A DNA stretch of 64,000 nt from assembly GCF_017591435.1 (NCBI RefSeq), contig NC_059304.1, forward strand, positions 25,598,826 through 25,662,825. The letters are read 5' to 3'. This document shows, one piece after another, positions 1 through 14,868 of this stretch. The first letter of the stretch is position 1. Each line of letters begins with the position of its first letter. The position numbers were made by a program, and so were the translations under genes. The stretch is from Portunus trituberculatus. Taxonomy: Eukaryota > Arthropoda > Malacostraca > Decapoda > Portunidae. The notes under the pieces are model-generated. The model did not search any database. It saw only the letters and a list, made by a program, of their open reading frames with translations, and was not told the DNA's origin.

Positions 1-68
<68 letters not shown>
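1..68. repeat. (TC)n microsatellite, left edge
   Basis: Uninterrupted TC dinucleotide repeat that continues beyond the window edge. It directly abuts the 5'-truncated end of LINE copy A. A second CT tract follows the same copy, so the LINE is bracketed by the same dinucleotide. Confidence 0.98.
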
Positions 69-790
<722 letters not shown>

Positions 791-796
791 AATTTT

Positions 797-1211
797 TTTT
801 TAATGTAATAGGGGAAAGCTGGCCAAGGGCAAAAGAAAAAATAAAATGAAGACCCACTTAGAATGCCAGTGCCCATGCAGGTCTGTGAGAGTTAAAATGT
901 CTTGAAACCTTCCTCTTAATGAGGTCAAGTCATAGGAAGATAGAAATACAGAAGCAGGTAAGGAGTTCCAAAGTTTATCAGAGAAAGATAATGATTGAGA
1001 TTATGATTGAGAGTACGGGATAATTCTTGCATCAGAGAGGCAGACATAATAGGGGTGAGAGGAAGAAGAAAGTCTTGTGCAATGAGGCTGTGGGAGGAGT
1101 GGAGACATGCAGTTAACAAGATGAGAAAAAGAGTTGGCATGAAAATAATGATAGAAGATAACAAGAGATGAAATAATGTAGCAATGAAAAAGAGGCTGAA
1201 CACAGAGTGAT
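797..1211. repeat. Dispersed repeat, possibly crab-specific
   Basis: AT- and purine-rich block with no sustained reading frame, starting at TAATGTAATAGGGGAAAGCT and ending near a GAGGCTGAACACAGAG motif. From memory it resembles a multi-copy sequence common in decapod genomes. No second copy lies in this window, so its repeat status is an inference. Nothing else is recognised before the exon at 1438. Confidence 0.35.
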
Positions 1212-1437
1212 TTTTCTAATTTTCTTTTATAGGAAAGTTAGTCTTGTATGGCAGAAAATATGAAAAGAAAAACACTGCTTAATGAATATCATCCATTGAT
1301 TGACACTTTAACACTAGCAAAATGCTCTCCATTGCCACCAACAAAATACTTTCCATGATAGTCTATACCTTACTGTCTTGAACCATCAAGAAGCTGTATT
1401 CTTAACCCCAACTCACTTTTTCTCCTTCCCACTCCAG

Positions 1438-1710
1438 TATACATGTGTGGACGAGGCTGGACAGTTGGTGGGTGTAGCAGGGCGGAATGGGGTCACCCAC
1501 TATTCCTTGCGGTTAAGACGGTGGCACCTGTTTGGCAATGAGAGCCAGGAGCGAGACTTTGTGGTAACAGGAGGACTGCTGTGGTGGAGGTCAACATGGC
1601 TGGTTCTCGGGGCCTACAACATCCCTGCTAACACAGATGAACTGAGGCTGTATCCACGTGATCACAAGTTGGACAACTCCTTCCTTACTACTGTTCCTCA
1701 ACCTGCACAG
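1438..1710 (+). CDS. RIC1: RIC1 (RAB6A-GEF complex partner 1), internal exon
   Basis: This is a 91-codon open exon between a CTCCAG acceptor and a CAG/GTGAAT donor, phase 0 at both ends. It reads YTCVDEAGQLVGVAG, then a WHLFGNESQ segment, VTGGLLWW, and DELRLYPRD...LDNSF. These match the N-terminal WD40-like propeller of RIC1, where the VTGGL-WW and ELR-Y-R-LDN-F landmarks are conserved in animals. RIC1 with RGP1 activates RAB6A on Golgi membranes for retrograde transport to the trans-Golgi. The frame stays open for about 50 codons past the donor, but the downstream residues no longer look like RIC1, while the exon at 29715 continues the match exactly. No start codon, promoter or upstream exon lies in the window. 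The assignment rests on recalled family motifs. Confidence 0.85.
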
Positions 1711-2672
1711 GTGAATAGAGCACTTTGGTATGATTGTATTGTTATTTATCTTTCTGATGATGCTGTTTCTCCAGGAGTTTGCCCCTGTGAAGGTGGTCAT
1801 AGAAGAGCATCCCATTCCTTATCAAAGCATTCCCATCTTGCTTATCCTTGTATAGGTATTCCCTGATATACAATTGGGTTGCATTCTTGAAAATCCAATT
1901 GTAAAGCGATAGGTTGCATAGCACACCAGATTGAATACAAAAAGATAATGCTTTCAAATCCTTTATATATGTGCTCCCTAAGACCTATAAAAACCATGAA
2001 ATATATGTAAATGCAGTTATTGCCTAAAGTAATGAAACACATGCTACATAGATAGAATAAAAAGAATAAAGCAGTAAAATGAAAATAAATAAGAATAATT
2101 TTTGTACTTTCACTTTTATCTATATTATATTGATACTACCACCAAAATAGCTCTTTACTGTTTTTATTAACAAGAAAAATCAGTGCAGGTACTCAGCAAT
2201 TATGGATGAGATGAATGAAGACAATGAAGTAGCTGTGCAGCTTGATGTACTGAACATATATGGAGAAAAAAAGAAAGAGGGGAATCATTACATCACTGAC
2301 CATTCTCAGGGTCATTCATTGGGTGTCACATGGCCACACTTCATCTCATAAACATGGGATTGGCTGTGTATCACAAAACTCTCCAATATCTTAAGACTTA
2401 GGATATCTCATGCCTACTAGTAAATGTGGATGGTAATGGTTGGCTAGTTTGATCAGAGGTGTTCTATTTATATATCTTTCACACCATTTCAGAGATAATG
2501 GAGAGGTGAGTTTCTTTTGCTGTCTTCCAGCATTCACCATACTTTAGTTCATTATGACGAGTGAATGTGCTTGGATTGTGTTCATGAATAGTATTACATA
2601 TATTATTTTCCATATGGTCATGTTTGTGTATGTGGAGAGTGGAAAGTTTCTTATGTGTGCCTGTCTCCCAAC

Positions 2673-2675
<3 letters not shown>

Positions 2676-2722
<47 letters not shown>
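2676..2722. repeat. (AC)n microsatellite, left border of array 1
   Basis: Perfect AC repeat after unique sequence ending CTCCCAACATT. It joins directly to the truncated 5' end of LINE copy B, with CA shared at the junction. Confidence 0.98.
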
Positions 2723-2724
<2 letters not shown>

Positions 2725-3259
2725 TCATAGAAGAGAAGATTGCTGAGAAAGTGGTGAAGGTTATTAAGTCAAATGAGACATTGGTGAGGGAAACTGTAGA
2801 CAAAAAGAGATGTGTGGTGATATTTGGTGTGGAGGAGGATAAGACACCGAGTAAAATGGAGAGAGAGAAAAACATAAAAAAGGTGATAAATAATATCATT
2901 AATGTGGTGCAGGAGGAGGGAAAAGACCTAGTACAAGAAATAGAGGACTTCCATAGAATTGGAAAGTTCACAGGAGAAGGTATGAGGCCAATAAGAATCA
3001 AACTTAAGTCACAAAAGGATGTAGATGAATTGGTGGAGAAGTCATGGAGGCTAGCCCAGCAGGAAACAACAAGGAAGATTTGGTTGAGAAGAGATCTCGG
3101 TGAAAAGGAAAGAGAAATGTTAAATGAGTTGAGAAAGGAGGCTTTGAAAAAAATGAAGAGAGGACAGAAGAGGAGAAGAAAGAGTTTTTCTGGAGAATCT
3201 TGGATATGAGACTGAGGAAGTGGTTCATAACCCAGAAAAGTACAGCAAGAAAGGACTAA
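2723..3259 (+). pseudogene. LINE B ORF1 fragment, RNA-binding-like region
   Basis: The fragment encodes the C-terminal half of ORF1p. A CVVIFGVEEDKTPS strand opens an RRM-like segment, followed by a helix-rich part, RPIRIKLKSQKDVDELV, a KIWLRRDLGEKERE block and a basic end. The N-terminal coiled coil present in copy L is missing. A base missing from the A run near 3150 shifts the frame before the usual EEKKEFFWR end; the TAA at 3257-3259 is the stop in the original frame. By analogy with L1-type ORF1 proteins it would coat LINE RNA as a nucleic-acid chaperone; that function is inferred. Confidence 0.75.
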
Positions 3260-3261
3260 AG

Positions 3262-6077
3262 AAACTTACGTATGAGCGAATGTAATGTATTCCAACATAA
3301 ATGGAGTGATATCGGGATTTTAGAACTCAACGATTACTTGAGGGACAAGAACCCAGATATTGTGGGTCTTACTGAAACAAAACTGAGAGAGGGAGAAGAC
3401 CTGATGATGGTTGGAGAAGGAAATATAATGTTTGGAAAAGAAATAGAGTAGGTAAGATGGGAGGAGGAGTGATGTTGCTGGTTAAAAAGATATAAAGGTG
3501 GATCAAGTGAAAGAAGGTATGGGAAAGGCAGAAGTGCTAAAGATCAGAGCAGAAACTAATGAAGGAAAAAGAGGCACTACATAGTGGTGTACGTACCACC
3601 TAAGACAAATGCATGGTCAGTACAGGAATATGAAGAAATGATAAGTGATACAGGAACATGTCTGGAAGAAATGTTGGGTGGCTGTGAACGAACTATAATG
3701 ATGGGAGATTTTAATTGTAAAGAGGTGTGTTGGGAGGACTGGTCAATGGAAGGATCAGAGACAACATGGGAAATACACTATTGACACTGGCAATGGAAAA
3801 TGTGTTAACTCAGTGGGTCAAAGAAGATACTAGGTTTGGAGGAGAGGGAGCATCGTCAAGACTGGACTTGGTCTTTAGTACAGAGCCAATGGTCATTGAG
3901 GAGATGAGGGTGGAGTGCCCTTTAGCAAAGAGTGATCATGCAGTTTTGGAGTTCAAGGTGATAGATGAAGAGAAATCTAGAAGAAATGAAGAATATAAAG
4001 TGGGAAGATGGAATTATGCCAAGACAGATTTTGGAAACCTAAAGAAATTCTTTCAAGAGACAAATTGGATGAAATTCAAGAGTGCTAAGGAGCAAATGAA
4101 AAGTGGAAGGAATTTATAAAAATATACAAAGAAGGTGAGAAAAATTTGTACCAATAAGACAACATAGAGAAGTTGGAAAGCAGGACTGGTTTAACGATAG
4201 ATGTGAAAAGGCTAGAACAAGAAAAGAGGATGCATGGAAGAGGTGGAGAAGGAAAAGACGGATTAAGCAGTGGGAAAGTTACAAAAGAGCAAGAAATGAA
4301 TATGTGTTGATTAGAAGAGAAGAAAGAAAGAAACAAGAAAAGGATATAATTGATAAATGTAAAGACCAACCAAGGCTTTTTTACAGACATGTGAACAACA
4401 ACAAAAATAGAGAAAGTATTGAAAGTTTAGAAGTAAATGGAGTATGCAGTGAAGATCCCAGGAAATGGCAGAGGCTATGAATGGATGCTTTCGGAAGGTA
4501 TTCACAAAGGAGACTGCTTTTGACAAACCACTGGTAATGGAACAGAAAGGGATTATGAAGGAGTTTCAAGTAACTGTGGAGGAGATCAAGAATATGATGG
4601 GGAGTTTAGAAGTGAGAAAAGCTGTGGGACCTGATGGGGTATCAGGATGGATTTTAAGAGAATGCAGGAGCAACTGGCAGAAAAAGTTTGTGAAGTAATT
4701 GATGCCTCATTAAGGGAAGGTGTAGTGCCCCAAGACTGGAAAAGAGCTAACATTGTCCCAATTTATAAATCAGGTAACAAGAGAGACCCATTGAACTATA
4801 GACCAGTGTCACTTACAAGTGTGGTAGCTAAGATGTGTGAGAGGGTGGTGAAGAATAGATGGACAGACTTCTTGGAGAAAATGACATACTTTGTGAGTGT
4901 CAATTTGGTTTTAGAAAAGGGCGTTCATGCACGACAAACCTGATATGTTACTATTCGAGGGTGATAGATGTAATACAGGAAAGAGATGGTTGGGCTGATG
5001 GAATATATCTGGATTTAAAAAAGGCCTTTGATAAGGTACCACACCGGAGACTGATCTGGAAACTTGAAATGGTAGGAGTGCATGGCAGTTTACTAAAATG
5101 GATGGAAGACTTTTGGTAGGAAGAGAAATGAGAACAATAATTAAGGACAGACCATCAGAATGGGGCTTGGTGGAGAGTGGAGTTCCACAGGGATCAGTGT
5201 TGGCACCAGTAATGTTCGCGGTCTACATAAATGACATGGTGGATGGGGTGTCCAGTTATGTGAGCCTATTTGCAGACGATGCAAAATTGTTAAGAAAAGT
5301 GAGATGTGACAAAGATTGCGAACTACTCCAGGAAGACTTGGACAGAATATGGAAATGGAGCTGTACATGGCAAATGGAGTTCAACACGACAAAATGCAAG
5401 AAATTAGAGTTTGGCAAGAGTGAAAGAAGAATCAGGAGTATGTACAAGATAGGAAATGAAGACATAAAACCAGTCATGAAGAAAAAGACCTTGGGGTGAC
5501 AATTACCAATGACCTATCGCCAGAGAGACATATAAACAAAATAATTGGAGAAGTATTGAACTTATTGAGGAACATAAGAGTGGCGTTCAGATATTTAGAT
5601 GAAGAAATGATGAAGAAAATAATTACTGCAATGATAAGACCAAGGCTTGAATATGCAACAATACAGTGGGCTCGAACTTAAAGAAACACATAAGGAAACT
5701 AGAGAAAGTACAGAGGGCTGCAACAAAATGGTGCCTGACTTAAGAGATTTGACTTATGAAGACAGACTGAACAGAATGCAACTTCCGACCCTGGAAAACA
5801 GAAGAGAAAGGGAGACCTGATAGCAATATACAGAGTGATGATTGGCATGGAAAAATGGATAGGGAAGATCTGTGTATGTGGAATGAAAGAATGTCGAGAG
5901 GGCATGGGAAAAACTAAAATGGCCACTTATAGGAGAGATGTGAAAAATATAGCTTCCTCATAGAAGGGTGGAAGCATGGAATAGTTTAGACGTGGAAGTG
6001 GTCAACGCAAGGAATATTCATGATTTTAAGAAAAGCTGGACATTAGTAGATATGGAGACGGGACAACACGAGCATAG
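3262..6077 (+). pseudogene. LINE B ORF2 (endonuclease-reverse transcriptase), broken
   Basis: An APE-type endonuclease comes first: PDIVGLTETKL, VYVPPKTNAWS, MMGDFNCKEV, RLDLVF and the catalytic KSDHAVLEF. The reverse transcriptase follows: NYRPVSLTS, QFGF-KGRSC, YLDLKKAFDKVPH with a catalytic Asp, SGVPQGSVLAP and the LFADDAKL active site. A C-terminal LEYATIQW...LPTLENRRERGDLIAIY region closes it. The pieces lie in several frames; breaks occur near 3440, 3770, 4460, 4670, 4880, 5115, 5495 and 5680. Motifs and the C-terminal block point to the CR1/L2 part of the Jockey superfamily. It cannot encode an active enzyme as written. Confidence 0.85.
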
Positions 6078-6119
6078 CTCTTTTCCGTATGTTACAATTA
6101 GGTAAATACAATTAGGTAA

Positions 6120-6121
<2 letters not shown>

Positions 6122-6174
<53 letters not shown>
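6122..6174. repeat. (AC)n between LINE B and LINE C
   Basis: Perfect AC repeat joining the 3' terminus of copy B to a 5'-truncated copy C, with CA shared at the junction. Confidence 0.98.
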
Positions 6175-6176
<2 letters not shown>

Positions 6177-8102
6177 AAGACAACATAGAGAAGTTGGAAA
6201 GCAGGACTGGTTTAACGATAGATGTGAAAAGGCTAGAACAAGAAAAGAGGATGCATGGAAGAGGTGGAGAAGGAAAAGACGGATTAAGCAGTGGGAAAGT
6301 TACAAAAGAGCAAGAAATGAATATGTGTTGATTAGAAGAGAAGAAAGAAAGAAACAAGAAAAGGATATAATTGATAAATGTAAAGACCAACCAAGGCTTT
6401 TTTACAGACATGTGAACAACAACATCAAAAATAGAGAAAGTATTGAAAGTTTAGAAGTAAATGGAGTATGCAGTGAAGATCCCAGGAAATGGCAGAGGCT
6501 ATGAATGGATGCTTTGAAGGTATTCACAAAGGAGACTGCTTTTGACAAACCACTGGTAATGGAACAGAAAGGGATTATGAAGGAGTTTCAAGTAACGGTG
6601 GAGGAGATCAAGAACATGATGGGGAGTTTAGAAGTGAGAAAAGCTGTGGGACCTGATGGGGTATCAGGATGGATTTTAAGAGAATGCAGGAGCAATTGGC
6701 AGAAAAAGTTTGTGAAGTAATTGATGCCTCATTAAGGGAAGGTGTAGTGCCCCAAGACTGGAAAAGAGCTAACATTGTCCCAATCTATAAATCAGGTAAC
6801 AAGAGAGACCCATTGAACTATAGACCAGTGTCACTTACAAGTGTGGTAGCTAAGATGTGTGAGAGGGTGGTGAAGACTAGATGGACAGACTTCTTGGAGA
6901 AAATGACATACTTTGTGAGTGTCAATTTGGTTTTAGGAAAGGGCGTTCATGCACGACAAACCTGATATGTTACTATTCGAGGGTGATAGATGTAATACAG
7001 GAAAGAGATGGTTGGGCTGATGGAATATATCTGGATTTAAAAAAGGCCTTTGATAAGGTACCACACCAGAGACTGATCTGGAAACTTGAAATGGTAGGAG
7101 GAGTGCATGGCAGTTTACTAAAATGGATGGAAGACTTTTGGTAGGAAGAGAAATGAGAACAATAATTAAGGACAGACCATCAGAATGGGGATTGGTGGAG
7201 AGTGGAGTTCCACAGGGATCAGTGTTGGCACCAGTAATGTTCGCAGTCTACATAAATGACATGGTGGATGGGGTGTCCAGTTATGTGAGCCTATTTGCAG
7301 ACGATGCAAAATTGTTAGAAAAGTGAGATGTGACAAAGATTGCGAACTACTCCAGGAAGACTTGGACAGAATATGGAAATGGAGCTGTACATGGCAAATG
7401 GAGTTCAACACGACAAAATGCAAGAAAATAGAGTTTGGCAAGAGTGAAAGAAGAATCAGGAGTATGTACAAGATAGGAAATGAAGACATAAAACCAGTCA
7501 TGAAGAAAAGACCTTGGGGTGACAATTACCAATGACCTATCGCCAGAGAGACATATAAACAAAATAATTGGAGAAGTATTGAACTTATTGAGGAACATAA
7601 GAGTGGCGTTCAGATATCTAGATGAAGAAATGATGAAGAAAATAATTATTGCAATGATAAGACCGAGGCTTGAATATGCAACAATACAGTGGGCTCGAAC
7701 TTAAAGAAACACATAAGGAAACTAGAGAAAGTACAGAGGGCTGCAACAAAATGGTGCCTGACTTAAGAGATTTGACTTATGAAGACAGACTGAAAAGAAT
7801 GCAACTTCCAACCCTGGAAAACAGAAGAGAAAGGGGAGACCTGATAGCAATATACAGAGTGATGATTGGCATGGAAAAATGGATAGGGAAGATCTGTGTA
7901 TGTGGAATGGAAGAATGTCGAGAGGGCATGGGAAAAACTAAAATGGCCACTTATAGGAGAGATGTGAAAATATAGCTTCCCTCATAGAAGGGTGGAAGCA
8001 TGGAATAGTTTAGACGTGGAAGTGGTCAACGCAAGGAATATTCATGATTTTAAGAAAAAGCTGGACATTAATAGATATGGAGACGGGACAACACGAGCAT
8101 AG
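6175..8102 (+). pseudogene. LINE C ORF2 fragment (reverse transcriptase)
   Basis: The reverse transcriptase motifs are recognisable in separate frames: KAVGPDGVSGWIL, NYRPVSLTSVVAKMCERVV, YLDLKKAFDKVPH, SGVPQGSVLAPVMFAVYINDM and SLFADDAKLL. The C-terminal block includes LEYATIQW and LPTLENRRERGDLIAIY, and the frame closes at a TAG at 8100-8102. Frameshifts near 6500, 6700, 6900, 7140, 7320 and 7700 inactivate it. No endonuclease is present because of 5' truncation. Confidence 0.85.
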
Positions 8103-8145
8103 CTCTTTTCCCGTATGTTACAATTAGGTAAATACAATTAGGTAA

Positions 8146-8147
<2 letters not shown>
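6175..8147 (+). mobile_element. LINE copy C (subfamily 1), 5'-truncated between EN and RT
   Basis: The sequence starts in the linker between endonuclease and reverse transcriptase, at the equivalent of position 4157 in copy B, and runs to the full 3' end with two terminal CAATTAGGTAAATA units. It is near-identical to B, G and L, including the same T-run and TTAAAG-site deletions. A private change shortens the codon run after CTTTCGGAAGG near 6514. Confidence 0.92.

Positions 8148-8178
<31 letters not shown>
8148..8178. repeat. (AC)n between LINE C and LINE D
   Basis: Perfect AC repeat. The next copy starts right after it at what appears to be its natural 5' end. Confidence 0.98.
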
Positions 8179-8180
<2 letters not shown>

Positions 8181-8392
8181 CGCCGTCGCTGAGAGAGGAC
8201 GGCTTGTCTCTGGCTGTGGATGGGAAGAAGGAAAATACCTATGGTGTTGCAGGGCCTGGGTAACTCTAAGTTAGTGTCCTGTTAATGTCTAACTGTCGCT
8301 TAGTGTTGAAAGTGAGGGATATGGAGAGTGATCCCTGAGAGGAGAGTGTGGGCGGTGATTGTTTTGGCCGTAATCAGCTGACGATAACAAAA

Positions 8393-9101
8393 ATGGCGTC
8401 TAGACAAGCCAGAGACTTTGAAGGTTTTATAACTACGCCAAAAGGACTGGAGAAATTGGATATGGATGCAAGAATCCAGGCACTGCCTTAATATAATTGA
8501 TACCAGGATGAAAGAAGTGAACCATGAACATCAGGAGGTACAAAGGTCGTTTAGGGAGATAGTAAGAAAGCAGGAAGAGGAAAATAAAGGGATTACGCAG
8601 ACGGAAATGGTAAAGGCACTAAAGGAAAATGAGTATGTGGTGAGAGATATTGCTGAAAAGAAAAAATGTGTGATCATAATAGGATTGAGGGAAGAAACTA
8701 ACAGGAACTGGCAGGACAGGAGGGATAAGGAAGATGACAAGATTAAGTCTTTACTGAACAAGATCTCTGTGGAAGAAGAGGACTTATATGCTGAGGTAGA
8801 AGAAAGTGTGAGATTGGGAGCTTTTGAGGAAGGCAAGAATAGACCATTAAAATTGAAATTAAAGTCTCAGGTGGCAGCGGAGGCCTTGTTGAGGAGGGCT
8901 TGGAAACTTAAGGACTCTGAGGAAACCAAAACAATTTACATAAGAAGAAATATGTCACAAGATGAGCGAATGAAAATGAAGGAGCTTGTAACTGAAGTGA
9001 AGGAGAGGAATGACGAAAGAACAGAGGAGGAAAAGACCAAGTTTTTTTGGAGGATGAGAAATGGGAGGCTAAAGAAGTGGTGGATAAAACAGACGGAATA
9101 G
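8393..9101 (+). pseudogene. LINE D ORF1, coiled-coil/RNA-binding-like protein
   Basis: The ATG sits in a CAAAAATGGCGTC context and begins MASRQARDFEGFITTPKG, the same N-terminus as copy K. After the internal deletion the frame changes, then continues from about 8466 through KKCVIIIGLREETNRN, a RRM-like segment, RPLKLKLKSQVAAEALL, TIYIRRNMSQDERMKM and a basic C-terminus ending RLKKWWIKQTE. The last ~55 bases overlap the open frame of ORF2 in the -1 frame at a run of seven T (9042-9048). It is probably an RNA-binding partner of ORF2, inferred from layout. Confidence 0.8.
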
Positions 9102-11941
9102 GCATTACATGGAAGAATGAGACTAGGAATGGAATAAAAGTGACTTACACGAACATAGATGGATTTCTGTCTAAGAGGCTAGAATGTATAGATTACCTAA
9201 GAAATAACGAACCGGACATAATGTGTTAAGTGGAAACAAAGCTAAGGCCTGAAATAAAGCTAGACTGGTTTGTTGTAAAACACTACAAAGTATGGAGAAA
9301 TGATAGAAAAAATAAAGGAGGTGGTGGTATAATGGTTCTTACTAAGGAAAATCTGATAGTGAAGGAGGTGAACTATAGTAAGAGAAATGAGGAAGTGATA
9401 AGTATGCTTATAACAGATGGCAAGAGGGACATTAATATTATAACAGTATACATACCACCCAGAACCAGTGCTTGGGAATATGAACAGTACCAAATGGTGA
9501 TGAGAAATACTCTAGACAGAATGAAGCAAGAACTCATCAGAAAGGATAGAGTGATGATAGTTGGAGACTTTAATTGCAAAGAAATAGTGTGGGAAGACTA
9601 CAAAGTGGTGAACGGTGGTGAGTGGGCAGAATTGTTAAAGGTAGCAACAAATAACTTGATGACACAGTGGGTGAGATCACCAACAAGGTGCAGGGGACAA
9701 GATGTTGCAGTAAGGTTGGATTTGGTATTTACCAGGGGAATCTCTCTCAAAGAGGAAATTGAACATGAATGTCCCTTGGGGAAAAGTGATCATGATGTCC
9801 TAAGCTTTGAGCTGGATACGGAATTAAGCACGAATAAGATTGTGGAATGCAGGGAGGAAAAATTAAATTATACTAGGGCAAATTATAACCATATAAGGGA
9901 GTTCTTTAATGAAATTGACTGGTCCCTGGTATACCAGGAAAGGGATATGCAATTGAAATACGATAAATTTATGGATTTGTATAACTCTGCTGTGAAAAAG
10001 TTTGTGCCATATCACAGAAAGAGGACTTTAAATAATAAACAGTGGTTTAATAGAAATTGTGAAGAAGCAAAAAGAACAAAGAAAAGGCATGGAAGAAACT
10101 TAAGAAAAACAGTGATGTATTATCAAGAGAAGTCTACAAAACAGCAAGGAATAGATATGTTGAAGTAAGGAGAACAGCATAGAAGGAATATGAACAGAGG
10201 GTGGTGGAAAACTGTGATAGTGACCCAAAAATGTTTTACAAATTCATAAATGGAAAACTAAATAAAAGGGAGGCAATAGAAAAGTTAAAAAACAGGGAAG
10301 AAGTATATGAGGATGCTGGAGATATAGCTGAAATTTTGAACGACAACTTTTGCAAAGTGTTTACAAAGAAGGAGCATTTTATGGGAGGAAGGCCTACAGA
10401 AATAAAGCAAATGCAGGACATCATGGTTACTAAGGAAGATGTAAGGAAAATTATAAGCAATCTGGATATTATTAAATCAATGGGGCCTGATGGCATATCT
10501 GGAAGGTTGCTAAATGAATGTAAGGATCAATTGTTGAACCCCGTATTTGATATTGTGGAAACCTCCATATGAACAGGATTAGTCCCGAAAGAGTGGAAAA
10601 GAGCTAACATTGTGCCTATATATAAGAATGGTAGTAGAATGGAACCGCTAAATTACAGACCAGTATCGTTGACTAGTATATTGTGCAAGGTATGTGAAGA
10701 GATAATTAAAGCTAAGTGGAGTGAGTATATAGAAAGTGAAAACATTCTGAGTGAAAGACAGTTTGGTTTCAGAAAAGGAAGATCGTGCATATCCAATTTA
10801 TTATGTTTTTATTCAAGAGTGACTGACATACTACAACATAGAGAGGGATGGGTGGATGCTATCTACCTGGACTTGAGAAAGGCCTTTGATAAAGTACCAC
10901 ACAATAGACTGATGTGGAAACTAAAGAAGATTGGAGGAGTAAATGATAAACTAGCAAAATGGATGGAAAATTACTTAGTGGGAAGAGAAATGAGAACAGT
11001 GGTGAGAGGAAGGAAGTCTGAGTGGAAGAAGGTAACCAGTGGAGTTCCACAAGGGTCAGTGCTGGGTCCCATCATGTTTTTGATTTATGTTAATGATATG
11101 CCAGTAGGAATTGACAGTTACATGAACATGTTTGGACGATACTAAAATTATGAGGAGAGTAAAGAATGTGGAAGATTGTAACAAGTTACAGGAAGATCTT
11201 GATAAAATATATGAGTGGAGTAAGGAGTGGCAGATGGAATTTAATATTGACAAGACCATGTTATGAAAATGGGAAGAAGTAGATACAGACCAAACAGGGA
11301 TTACAGGCTGGGTGATGAGAAAATTAAAGAGACCAATGAGGAGAAAGACTTAGGAGTAACTGCAAAACACCTTGTCACCGGAGAAACACATTAACAAGAT
11401 TTTTGGAAAACATACAACATGCTTCAAAATATTGGCCTTGCATTCCACTACCTAGATGAAGGAATGATGAAGAAGATATTATGTACCTTAATAAGACCCC
11501 AGTTAGAATATGCAGCATGTGTCTGGTCACCGCATATGAAGAAAAATGTGAAGAAGGTGGAAAGGGTACAGAGGCTGGCAACAAGGATGGTACCAGGACT
11601 CAGGAGTTAGACTATGAGGAAAGACTGAGGAAGCTGGGGCTGACCACATTAGAAGAGAGAAGAACAAGAGGAGACATGATAACTATGTATAAATTGGTGA
11701 ACAAGATTGACATACTGGACAGAGAGTTGATAAAGGTGACCACAAGTAATCATCTCCGAGGACATGGAAAAAGCTAATAAAGGACATCTGTCTAAATGAC
11801 GTGAGAAAATACAGTGTCCCGCATCATAGCATTGATAAGTGGAATAAACTGAGACGTGATGTCGTTGACGTGGTGTGTGTCAATCAGATGAAAGAGAGAT
11901 ATGACAGGAATGGACAAGGAGACAGGTCACAGAGAGCTTAG
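9047..11941 (+). pseudogene. LINE D ORF2 (endonuclease-reverse transcriptase), broken
   Basis: The endonuclease is almost continuous from 9047 to 10168: YTNIDGFLSKRLE, METKLRPEI, VYIPPRTSAWEYEQ, IVGDFNCKEIVWED, VRLDLVFTR and GKSDHDVLSF, with GDFN and SDH catalytic motifs intact. A TAA at 9227-9229 interrupts it. The RT has NYRPVSLTSILCKVCEE, RQFGFRKGRSC, YLDLRKAFDKVPH and SGVPQGSVLGPIMFLIYVNDMP. The FADD site is lost by a frameshift near 11133, leaving MFGRY. Another TGA lies near 10570. The C-terminal LEYAACVW...VERVQRLATRMVPGL block and TTLEERRTRGDM remain. This copy and N are the best views of subfamily 2. Confidence 0.88.
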
Positions 11942-11970
11942 CTCGGGCCCTGTAATACACAAATAAGTAA

Positions 11971-14563
<2,593 letters not shown>

Positions 14564-14585
14564 ACACACACACACACACACACAC
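14564..14585. repeat. (AC)n between LINE E and LINE F
   Basis: Short perfect AC tract between the 3' terminus of copy E and the 5' leader of copy F. Confidence 0.95.
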
Positions 14586-14868
14586 TCCGCGCTCCATGGA
14601 GAGCGGACGTGTGAAGAGCATCTAACTAACACTCCACACGCTAAGCAATGTGCTTTAGTGAGAATAGTTATTGCTATTGAGGGGCGACCAGAGCAAGTGA
14701 AGAGTGTACAGAGTGAACGTAGCCTGGTGGCGTGTACATGGGAGTGATTGGAAGTGTGAGAACCTCCACACTCCAAACGACAGAGCGGGAACCACACAAA
14801 GGCCAGCCATAGCAGCCAACGCATCCAACCATACACACGTATAGGCCAGGCCCCAGTGACCACACAAC

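Larger units (their letters stand above)
2723..6121 (+). mobile_element. LINE copy B (subfamily 1), 5'-truncated in ORF1
   Basis: The copy matches copy L (48222-52255) almost base for base from within ORF1 to the 3' end. The 5' junction falls immediately after an (AC)n tract. The 3' end has two tandem CAATTAGGTAAATA units running into (AC)n. It shares with copies C, G and L a one-base deletion in a T run at 5111-5114 and another at the TTAAAG site near 5680, so all four descend from an already defective sequence. Confidence 0.92.

Noticed and set aside
1711..1866. Extension of the first RIC1 exon to 1866
   Set aside because: The frame is open past the donor by chance, but the residues lose all similarity to RIC1, while the exon at 29715 continues the match in the right phase.
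7166..7525. Long Ser/Phe/Leu-rich open frames on the - strand across the LINE copies
   Set aside because: They lie exactly antisense to RT and endonuclease coding sequence and recur wherever the sense motif recurs. They are shadows of purine-rich coding DNA.
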